Below, one piece after another: positions 55,999-64,000 of a stretch of 64,000 bases of DNA. Position 1 is the first letter of the stretch. Every line of letters starts with the position of its first letter. The DNA is from Panicum virgatum (Eukaryota > Streptophyta > Magnoliopsida > Poales > Poaceae). A program made the translations under genes and the position numbers. Under the pieces are notes generated by a model that had not been told where the DNA came from, did no database searches, and saw only the letters and a program-made list of their open reading frames with translations. Location of the stretch: assembly GCF_016808335.1 (NCBI RefSeq), contig NC_053149.1, positions 22,996,451 to 23,060,450 on the forward strand, read 5' to 3'.

Positions 55999-57444
55999 AC
56001 ACCACCAAGCTAGCCTTTTGCTTGTCCCGATCAAAACAAGGCGCTTGTTGTTGATCAGGAGTTGCTATGATGTTGAATTTCCAACTCATACTTAGGCACA
56101 ACCAAATGCTTCTTACCTTGATTTTGAATAAGTTGGCCTTTGTTCTTTCCTCTTACCTTACTCCTATGGAGCTTATAGCTTCACCTCATCTTTGGCAGTT
56201 GAGAGTCAGAACGGTATTATAGAGTGCTCATATTTTTTTCTCTTTAGTTCAACCATCAATCCGGAGGTTTTGTAAAGTTTTTTAAAAGAAATTTATAAAG
56301 TTCCTCGGATGATCTCTTAGATCGCTCAATGTGTATAATTCCTTACCAAGGCTTTTTATTGTGCCTTTCTTCCTCAACCTATCTCTAATGGTTGTTTTTG
56401 TGAAGTTGTAGGTATGGAGGATTGAAGGCATACCTGCTTCTCATATTTTGCTAAGTCAAAAACCGGATCCAAAGGAGAAATAAGTCATAAACCTTGATCA
56501 AGATGTGCAAGTGTGTGGATATTTTGGGTGGATGGTGTATGAACTCCTTTGTATGAACCTTCTCTCTTTTTCTTTTCTTTTTGGATAAGGGGCTATCTTT
56601 TCTCTTTTTTTTTGACATGCCTAAGCATGTGGCATACCGTCTTTGGGTATGCATATTTTATTTCTCCCCTTTTTTTGACATGTCGGAGCATGTGGCATAC
56701 CTTTTTTGGGTATGCATCTTTTATTTTCTTTTTGCATAGCCCCATATCCTTGATATGTTTTTGAGAGAGAGGTGCCATACATAGACATGGAGTTTTATTT
56801 TGTGGATGGATGGGTATGTTGCTTACCTCTAGTGTAGAAGCATAGCATGTGGTGAAAACGTGTACGTGATCTTGATCACGAGAGTATGAAATGAATCTCA
56901 CTAAGGGTCACAACAATTTGACAAAGCTCAATGAGATAGCAAGCTGCATATGTGGAAGGTTTTGCAATGAAAACAACATATGGCTTTGGATAGGAATTTC
57001 ATATCATCGAGGAACTTTATTATATTTTTGTGTTTTTAAAATTAAATACTCCGGAAATCAAGCATCACATAAGAGAAGATCATAGCAACTCTACTTAACC
57101 ATGTCATAGCTCACAACAACTTAGATTCGGATCATGCTTTTCGCTACCCACAAGTTTCAAGTTTAAGGTTTGAACTTTTAAGCTAACGAACCCAAAACTA
57201 GGTAGAGCATAAAATTGTAACTAAGCATATGAAGGAAATTAACAAAGCAACTATTCATCATCTCAACAAGGAAAACTCACACCATGCTTACTACACATAT
57301 TAAAGAAATATTTTTGGTGTTTTCTAAGTTTTGCAAATTTTTATTTGTTTTTAGTTATGCAAATTTTTATGGATTTTCTAGGTTTTGCAAATTTTTATGG
57401 GTTTCATGCAAGGTTATGAAAGCAGTAAAGATAAATGATACAAG
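55999..57444 (-). other. Element B 3' interior, non-coding
   Basis: No protein signature. It contains inverted or repeated phrases gacatgccta/gacatgtcgg-agcatgtggcatacc (56611-56700) and three gcaaatttttat repeats (57330-57405). The purine tract next to the LTR is weak. Confidence 0.5.
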
Positions 57445-57502
57445 TTACCTCTCGTGGGGGTCCTCCCCCAAGCTAGCTTCAGGCTCACTACGGCTGGCAG
57501 GA

Positions 57503-59003
57503 TGTAACGAACATGGCACCATTGATGCCATTTCGAGTGATTTTGGTGATCGAATGACAACACAACACTTGGACTAATATGATTGTTAAGATGATCATTC
57601 TCAGGCTTTTAGGTTCAAGTGATGACAAAGAGAAAGAGAAAATAGGCGTAGCAAGGCCCGAAGGGCAGCCCCTACGGGGGTTCCGCTACCCGGTTAGCGG
57701 ACGGGGGTCGAGGGGGAGCCGCCCCTCGCGGGTCTCAGGGCAGCGCCCTGAAAGCTCTTCGATTCAGGAGCACCGGAAGAACCGACGCCAGGGCATCGGA
57801 GCATCCGATGGTAGTCGGAAGAACCGACGCCTTGATACTTTGGTGCAGAAGGGAATCGAAGCCAAGTCAGCCTATAGGCACCGGTTGAACCGACGGTCTA
57901 AAATAGGGCATCGGTGCAATGGCCGTCCTTTGTACCAGAGACGATGTCAAGTGCCCAGAAGAAGTTTCTTCAGCACCGGTTCAACCGACGGTGCATCGGT
58001 GCATACCACCGGTGTAATGACGTCAGCGTCCAGGAGAAGATTCCTTCAGCACCGGTTGAACCGGTGAGGCATCGGTACAAAGCATCGGTTCAACCGGTGG
58101 TCTCTGCGTCAGACATCAGGAGTCCAACGGCTACTTCGTGTTATGAGTGACCGGATGAACCGACGCTACCCTGCCAAGAGGCATCGGTTCTTCCGGTGGT
58201 ACGCAGATTTTCAGCTAACCGTTGGAGCAACGGCTACAAGACTTGGTGGCCTATATATACGCCTCACCCCGGCCATTTGAAGATTGCTGGAGTTGCTGGA
58301 CATCCCACACACACCCAAGAACATCTCCAAGCCATACAAAAGCATCAAGATCATATCCTTAGCCCTTAGCACACTTTGAGAGTGTTGTGTAAAGGATTAG
58401 CTCTTAGTGAGTGAGTTTGCAAGGCTTAGAGCCTTTGTGCTGTGGTTCATTAGTGAACCAAAACAAGAGCTTGGTGCGCCGGCACCTTGGAGCGTGGAGC
58501 TCGCCGGCAACGTCATCGACCCTCCGACTTGGTGTGGAGCGGCGACGACACCTTTGTGCGGGGGACGTGGAGACCCCCATCCTTTGTGGAGAAGCTCCTT
58601 AGTGGAACCCGGGGCCAAGGTGACCGTGATTGTGTTCACGGAAGACTCTTAGTGAGTGCTACAACAACGTGGATGTAGGTGTGCCTTTGTGGCTAACCGA
58701 ACCACGGGATAAACACCCGCGTCAAGAGTTTGCTATCTCCTATCCCGCTCTTTAAGCTTCCGCATTTCATTCTAGTAATTTGTATGCCTTTACTTTCATA
58801 GAATAGTTTCTTGATAGAAAAGGCTATAGGTTGCTAAACTCTTTTGGGATAGGGGTTTTACACTAGAACAACCTAGTTGCACATCTAGATAGCTTGTTTT
58901 AGTTTAAGCTTTGTGCAAACTAGTTGGAGCCATAGGTCTAAGTTTTTATTAGAGCCTAATTCACCCCCTCCCCCTCTTAGGCTAGAGCACCCGATCACTT
59001 TCA
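57503..59003 (+). mobile_element. Solo LTR, SIRE-like Copia type, TSD CAGGA
   Basis: 1,501 bp, TGTAACGAACATGG...ATCACTTTCA, flanked by cagga at 57498-57502 and 59004-59008. The right end (attagagcctaattcaccc, ccctcccc, gatcactttca) resembles SIRE/Maximus Copia LTRs. A TATA box (ctatatata, 58251-58259) lies in the middle. The only internal structure is the ACCGGTTGAACC repeat cluster. It has no coding region, so it is the product of LTR-LTR recombination. Confidence 0.88.
57760..58200. repeat. Cluster of ACCGGTTGAACCGAC / CATCGGTTCAACCGG words
   Basis: At least ten copies of a 12-15 bp motif in both orientations, including accggaagaaccgacgcc, caccggttgaaccgacgg and catcggttcaaccggtgg, in the upstream part of the solo LTR, before its TATA box. 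Confidence 0.8.
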
Positions 59004-60512
59004 CAGGAATTGAAACCCGTCCAGCGGCAGTAGGCCCTCCACTCCTCCTGTCGCTGCAACTACAGCTGCTCCATGTCGTGAGTCTCTCGCCAGTTTGATG
59101 CTGCCATGCTTGGGATGTATTGATGTGTTGGTGCAGAGTCTCTTGTATGTTGTCGCTCTGCACCTGCAGCTCACCTAGTTGCTGGGTGATGGTGCCGAAA
59201 CCTCGGGACAAGGCCGTCTGTCTAATGAGGTTCAGGGCTCCGCTGGAGCTAGAACTGGTGGACCGGCAACCTGGTGCCTGCCGTGCCCACTCCTCAGTGC
59301 TGGCACTGTGCCATGACGAACTACCGGCCTCATGCTGATGTGAGTGTTGTGGCTGCTGAGGTGGTGATGTTGGTTCTGCTTCCCTTGTGGTCCGGCTTCT
59401 TGTCATCCTGCTAGGTAAACCAGAAGACCTATGCCTACGAGCTCCCTCTCGTGGAACGAGAGGGATGGTTAGCGAGTGGCAATTATACAAATGGAACTCC
59501 ACATTGGGTAGCGGAATCTCATTTGTATAGCCCAAGTAGAAGAAAATCAAAGAGTCATCCGTGCCTTTCTTGAGTGTGTGACTTTGGATCAGATAAGCCT
59601 CGTCGATATACGCACAGTTGCCCTCAATGAAAGGAATAGAATTCCCCTCTAAGGCACCGATACATGTTGTGATACGAGTAATCAAAGTAGTGCACTCAAT
59701 AGGACCCGTCATCTTGAAATTCGAAAGTCATTGCTTAACCAAAGCTTGAACGGGGGAGATTTTGATCTTGTTGACCATGGCATATAGAATGAGCAACTCA
59801 TCATTGCGCACGGGTCGGACATCATCTCTAGGAAAGAGAGTAATGGCTAACCTCTTGTGCATGAACTGAAGAGTCAGATTATGAATATCGTTCCACCGAG
59901 GTGCAAACTTGCCATGGACAACTTGACCCGAAATCTGGCCCCAGAACGCATGACGATTAAAACCGCGGCAAGCTTGCTCAAGAGTAATTGGCCAGCGTTT
60001 GTGGAAATCGAGGTGGTTGGAAAATGTTTTCCATGAAAGCAAATATTCTTTCCCGAAAAGTCAAAAATAAACCCCATTTTCCACCTCCTGAAGAGTGCCG
60101 AGAAATTGGATGGTGAGGAGTCGAGAACCATACTCCAAAACAGGAATGAAGTTATCATATCCAATTTCATGCCAAACGTTAGAGAAGTCTTCATACATAC
60201 CTATTTTGATGAGGAGATCCGGATCAAACGCTCGGGTGTGGACGAAGCTTTGGTTCTTGAGGATGGCGTAGCCTTGTCGTTCACGATCATCTCACAAGTC
60301 GAGGTAGGAGCATCTTCTGCGTCGATCTCTATAACCTCGGCTTGCGGTTCGGCTTGCATCTCTTCATATTATTCTTCTTCCTCATAGTCCATCGTGCTTG
60401 GTGTAGGCGTAGGTTCAGGAGTGTACGAGCTTGAGCCACTCCAAGAATGGGATGAACTTCCACCCGTCATCTTCTTGAATGCACCGGAAACCTTCCGCCC
60501 TAAGCCTTTCAT

Positions 60513-61494
60513 GGTGGAGCAAAAACAAACACGTACAACTCGAAATGAGTTACGTTAGTGAAATCGAAATGAATGTTCTTACCCGCGAGTTGTTCCTTCT
60601 TTCCTTGCAGCAAAGAAATGAGAGAGAGAGAGGTTTATCAAAGTTGAGCAAAAATCCAATGAAAACCCGAGAGCAAAGTTTGAGAGAGTTTGAGAGGGAG
60701 TGAGTGAATGAGAGTTGAGTGTGAGAGCTCAAAACTCACCCCTCGGCCTCTATTTAAAGGGATAATGGCCGGGCACTGTAGGAGGAGACCAGCCTCAACG
60801 GCTAGTGATCGTTGGAGAAGGATGGGTCCACTAGCCGTTGGCAAGGGGCCGGCTGACCCTAAGGTTCGGCCGAACCCTAGGTGGCCCACCCTAATGACAG
60901 CCAAGGCCCACTGCCCTTCTAACGGTCATATTCTTTTTAAACTTTGGTGCTGGCCAAACTTTGCTTCGAAAAGATGTTTAAATTTATTTTTCAATGGATT
61001 TTAATGCTCGGAAATGTTTTTGGATTTTTGTGAAAATAGAAAAAGTGCTAGAAAAGTTTCTAGCATGCATGAGTGTTTGAAAATTCAAATATGCAGTGAA
61101 AAAAATAAAAAAAAGTCGAGAAAAGCGAAATGGTGAAAAGTAAATATGAGATACGTACCGATTTACCTTCGGCAAGGACTCATCATTTTGAGTCGGGACC
61201 TTTCTCCTGTTTTGGTTATCATTGTTCGGCTCGTCCTGGTGAATTGGACGAGGATGAACTCGCGACCTTACGCCACACTTTCTTTGTTATTTTTGTGGAT
61301 CGTGTGGTCATAGGATCTTGATTAGGAGAAGTCACTTCGGCTTTTTCTTGTGTCCTTGGCCCAGATTTGATGTTGATCATTGAGCATTTTTCCTTCTTGG
61401 GCCGGAATGGGAATTTTTCTTCTTTCCCATTGATGTTGAAGAGGATTTCTCCAGCCCCTACATCGATGTGAGCTCCAGCAGTGCTCAGGAATGG
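60513..61494 (-). other. Region between protease and ORF1 of element B
   Basis: Where pol should be there is only 1 kb. After the protease stop, a Lys-rich coding tail continues (FNINGKEEKFPFRPKKEK) to about 61225. The rest is non-coding and leads into the promoter-like zone of ORF1. A possible intron lies between 60590 (minus-strand GCGGGTAAG donor) and the ATG. Confidence 0.55.
60751..60758 (-). promoter_or_regulatory. TATA-like box of the ORF1 gene
   Basis: Minus-strand TTTAAATA in cctttaaatagaggcc, followed by a pyrimidine/ACTC-rich leader (ctctcacactcaactctcat), a common plant 5' leader style. The ATG lies about 240 bases downstream. Confidence 0.5.
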
Positions 61495-61992
61495 TCACCC
61501 AAGGATAAGCGGTGTTTCTTTTGATATTTCCATGTCGAGCACTACGAAGTCAACTGGGATGAAGTAGTTTCGGACTCTGACTGGAACGTCTTCAGCGATT
61601 CCCTCTGGATAGCGGACTAAAGAGTCTGCTAGCTGGAGGTGCATTGGTGTTGGCGTCAGATGCGTGAAATTGAGCTTGTCGAAGACGACCTTGGGCATTA
61701 TGCTGACGCTAGCCCCAAGGTCGCACAAGGCATTGCCGAAGTGTTGAGTGCCAATCGAACAATTGATTGTTGGGCATCCCGGGTCTTCTCTCTTTTTCAG
61801 AGGTTGGTTGAGGATAGCAGCGCTACATTCTTCTATAAGCTTGACAACCTCCATTGTGGGCAGCGGTCGCTTGTTGTTGATGATGTCCTTGATGTAGCAG
61901 GCGTAAATTGGTACATGCATCACGTCCAACAATGGGACGTTGACATGTATCTTCTGGATCATCTCAACAAAATGAGTGAATTGTTCATCCAC
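61494..61992 (-). pseudogene. Element B retropepsin-like protease
   Basis: Starts after a stop at about 61993. It has the Athila/Tat phrase LIEECSAAIL, then KKREDPGCPTINCSIG, then the active site ALCDLGASVSIMP (D-L-G-A), then PMHLQLADSLVRYPEGI and DFVVLDME. The end LILG is followed by TGA where the family has Arg (CGA to TGA), and then PFLSTAGAHIDVG in the same frame, so one nonsense change ended it. Confidence 0.85.
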
Positions 61993-62001
61993 GGTGGTCT
62001 T

Positions 62002-63268
62002 TCATTTCCGATTGGCAAATGGGAGGAAGCTCATATCGAAGGATTTCCGTGGAGTTTCTTCCTCGGGATCTTCAGAGTCATCATGTTTTGGAGATTCTTC
62101 CTCCTCTTCTTGTGCCCTTGCTGCTTTCTCTGCATGGTTAGGATGTGGTGGATCACGAGTGGACTTGCCACCCCTCGTGGTCACCGCATTTATCTTTTCT
62201 GAAAAGGAAATAGTAGCAGCTACTTGCGCAAGTTGGGTTTCTATCATTTTGTTGAAACTGAATTGATTTTTAATTGAAGAAGAAAGATTTTCAACTTTAG
62301 CATTTATACTTTCCAAAATTTGAGTTGAAATTGTTACCTCCTCCTTGGAATTGTGGGTGTTCCTGATTCCACCCTTTACCTCCTTGTGGATGGAACCCGG
62401 TGTTGTTGTTGTTGATGTAGGCTACGTTTTCACGGGTCTCGGGGCAGTCATTCCTCGAGTGTCCACCGTCACCACAAACCTCACACATTAAGTACGAGTT
62501 CATGGCATGGACGGGAACGGGCATATGTTGCCGGTTCCCTTCTTCGAGTTTCTTCAGTAGGAGGTCTAGCTTGGTGGCGAGCATATTCGTTTCCTTGATA
62601 GTATGCATTCCACCCTTTGTTCTGGGCTGGGAACGCTCCTCATTCCAGCCCTGGTTGGAGACCATCTTTTCAATTAAGGCCTTAGCCTTGGCAATTGTTA
62701 GGTCCAGATAGGCTCCTCCAGTAGCGGCATCAAGATGGGCTCTGGATGTAGTCGTTAGCCCATTGTAGAAGCTTTGGAGCACGAGCCACTCGTTCATCCC
62801 ATGATGAGGATAGGTGAGTATGTATTCTTGGAGTCTCTCCCCAGCTTCTGGGATGGATTCCATCCCCGTCTGCTGGAAACTTGAAATTCTTCCACGCAGG
62901 GCATTTGTTTTGCCCAACAGGAAGAATTTTGCGAGGAATGCCATGGAACACTTGTCCCACGTGCTGAAGGCTTCCTTGTTCTTATAAAACCACTGTTTTT
63001 CTTTCCCCATGAGGGAGAAAGGAAACAGACGGAGCCTGATGGTGTCAGCCGTAACGCCCCGTATGGTCACGGTCTTGCATAACTCTAGAAAATTCTGGAG
63101 ATGGGTGTTGGCATCCTCATTTGGCTTGCCATAGAATGGACTAGCCTGCACCAAGTTTATGAGGCTGGACTTCAGCTCAATGTTCCAGTCCCCAACATCA
63201 ACGTTGGATCCAGTTGCCACATTGGCAGCTGAGGGGACGGAGAAGTTGCGGAGAGTCTTCTCAGCCAT
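62002..63268 (-). pseudogene. Element B gag
   Basis: Starts MAEKTLRNFSVPS at 63268, about 260 bases after the primer site. Gag core: LVQASPFYGKPNEDANTHLQ, IRLRLFPFSLMGKEKQWFY, FLAKFFLLGKTNALRGRI. A CCHC knuckle (CEVCGDGGHSRNDC, about residues 272-285) is intact. The frame ends at 62297. The coiled-coil-like segment ESINAKVENLSSSIKNQ and an acidic stretch follow in another frame (62316-62002), giving one frameshift near 62300. Long plus-strand frames at 61639-62202 are shadows. Confidence 0.9.
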
Positions 63269-63525
63269 GGGTTCGGTTATTGTTGATGGTGCTTGAAGAG
63301 CTGGTTCGCTTGTCGACTGTGAGAGCGATGTCAGACCCTTCTCACAAGCTTCTCGGGATTTTCAACGATGTTTATTGGCAAGGACAAACCAGACATACAC
63401 TACCCTGTTTTCATCCAATTAGGAGAAAACAAAAAGATAAACACATTAGCCTGCATAAGCAGTAGCTACCTCGTACTCATATTGCCAGGTTTATTTGCTT
63501 AGTAAAATCTCTACACTGAGTGTCA

Positions 63526-63543
63526 TTCCCGGCAACAGCACCA
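63526..63543 (-). other. Element B primer-binding site, tRNA-Asp type
   Basis: Minus-strand TGGTGCTGTTGCCGGGAA, about eight bases from the LTR edge at 63552. Confidence 0.82.
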
Positions 63544-63551
63544 GAAATGCT

Positions 63552-63917
63552 TGTTGGCATTTCTTAGCGCAATCACTAGGAATGGGGTTGTTAAGCTCGT
63601 CCCTAGCAACGGCGCCAGAAATGCTGGGTTGGTATGTCTTAACATTTACAAAAAGATCCGCAAGCACACGGATATACCGTTGTAGCATTTCACCCGGAAG
63701 TATTCAGGGTATCGTTATTTATATTTTTCCCAATGGATGACTAGGTTGTGTAAAGATATTTACTAGTTACATAACCATGACATTATGAAACAAGGTTCAG
63801 ACTGCTGATTATACAGGGGTAAGTGATAAATAAAGGATAATCAGGGGTAATGTGACACACACAGACCAGCCAACTCTAATGAATAAAGAATAAACAAGCA
63901 CACCTAATGTTAGTGGG
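63552..63917 (-). repeat. Element B 5' LTR, first 366 bp
   Basis: Starts on the plus strand TGTTGGCATTTCTTAGCGC and matches 54450-54813. Conserved LTR-end block 63653-63713. It is cut at 63918 by another LTR. Confidence 0.88.
63600..63617 (-). other. tRNA-Asp-type primer site embedded in the right LTR of B
   Basis: Minus-strand TGGCGCCGTTGCTAGGGA, inside the LTR and a better match to the tRNA-Asp complement than the outer site at 63526. Confidence 0.75.
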
Positions 63918-64000
63918 TGTCGGTGTTTACCGCCAAGCCTGCTCAGGAATACCCTTTGCAGTAAGGCTTGTAGGTAGGGATCGACGGCTCTGGAACTCGA
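63918..64000. repeat. Start of another LTR or element, runs off the window
   Basis: Homology to the left LTR of B stops after ttagtggg, and a new sequence begins TGTCGGTGTTTACCGCC, a plausible LTR start. Only 83 bp are visible. Confidence 0.55.

Larger units (their letters stand above)
57445..60512 (-). pseudogene. ATHILA-ORF1-like gene, split by a solo LTR
   Basis: In Athila elements this gene takes the env-like position; its function is unknown. It starts at 60512 (MKGLGRKVSGAFKKMTGG). An acidic N-terminal part has an in-frame TAA at 60369-60371. After a frameshift near 60240 comes the ORF1 core (DFSNVWHEIGYDNF, LLSWKTFSNHL, AFWGQISGQV, LAITLFPRDDVRPVRNDEL), with a TAA at about 59728. It continues in the same frame through a Ser/Gln-rich tail. 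The solo LTR enters at 59003. Skipping it and one TSD copy, the frame runs on for about 17 codons to a TAA at 57445-57447. No membrane segment is obvious, so an envelope role is not supported. Confidence 0.75.
54450..63917 (-). mobile_element. Element B: Athila-like with gag, protease and ORF1, no pol
   Basis: On the minus strand: 5' LTR at the right (63552-63917, cut by another LTR at 63918), tRNA-Asp-type primer site, gag, protease, about 1 kb non-coding, ORF1 with its own TATA-like box, non-coding DNA and 3' LTR (54450-55998). The two LTRs match over their first 365 bp. RT, RNase H and integrase are absent, although Athila elements normally carry them between protease and ORF1. The target duplication (left flank ctacc) cannot be checked. 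Confidence 0.87.

Noticed and set aside
58885..60194. Envelope gene of a plant retrovirus-like element
   Set aside because: Position fits, but no signal peptide, transmembrane segment or cleavage site is visible; it matches the ATHILA ORF1 type instead.
61639..62266. 187- and 96-codon plus-strand frames
   Set aside because: Antisense to element B gag-protease.

Overview
This is plant nuclear DNA, almost certainly from a grass (Poaceae). The signs are CACTA transposons with grass-type subterminal repeats (ACCGGCGGTGAT and TTAGTACCGG families), Copia and Ty3/Gypsy LTR retrotransposons of the Tat and Athila-like lineages, and one short, very GC3-rich open reading frame behind a clear TATA box. 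There is no bacterial, organellar or CRISPR signal. The species cannot be named from the window. Nearly all of the 64 kb is transposable elements, many nested inside one another, so most long open frames are retrotransposon remains or their antisense shadows.

Layout. 1-3233: the 5' part of a CACTA (En/Spm) element on the minus strand, with a TNP2-type transposase, a subterminal repeat array and a terminal CACTA end. 4608-9750: a complete but dead Copia element (+) with two LTRs and a perfect GCGCA target-site duplication (TSD), sitting in a GC-rich tract whose right edge looks like the end of another LTR. 10740-14644: the only low-TE interval. It holds a SINA-type RING finger fragment, two further CACTA termini, and a small host-like gene (13304-13564) whose start codon appears to have changed from ATG to GTG.

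14645-41161: an Athila-like, coding-free element C (-). Its left LTR is split by a Tat-lineage Gypsy element (14975-26508, -), and its right LTR is split by a coding-free element D (30490-40104, +, TSD AAAGG). The Tat element has gag, RT, RNase H, a second RNase H, integrase and an antisense intron-containing extra ORF. It is itself interrupted by a solo LTR (20511-22378, TSD AACCC).

41162-52753: element E (+), with gag and protease only. Its 3' LTR holds a 5.6-kb non-autonomous CACTA element (45961-51576, TSD AAA). 52754-54449: the 3' tail of another element, G. 54450-63917: element B (-), with gag, protease and an ATHILA-ORF1-like gene but no pol. Its ORF1 is split by a Copia (SIRE-like) solo LTR (57503-59003, TSD CAGGA). 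A further LTR starts at 63918.

How the parts work together. Only the Tat and Copia elements carry a recognisable polymerase, and both are broken. C, D, E and B kept promoters, tRNA-Asp-type primer sites and polypurine tracts but lost or never had pol, so they could only have moved with enzymes supplied by relatives elsewhere. They also share a short conserved block at the LTR 3' end. The order of insertion can be read from the TSDs: E, then C into an E LTR, then D and Tat into the two C LTRs, then the solo LTR into Tat. I found no wholly new system. The most unusual points are a primer-binding site embedded inside the LTRs of B, the spliced antisense gene of the Tat element, the start-codon loss in the host-like gene, and the polypurine-tract duplications in the pol-less elements.
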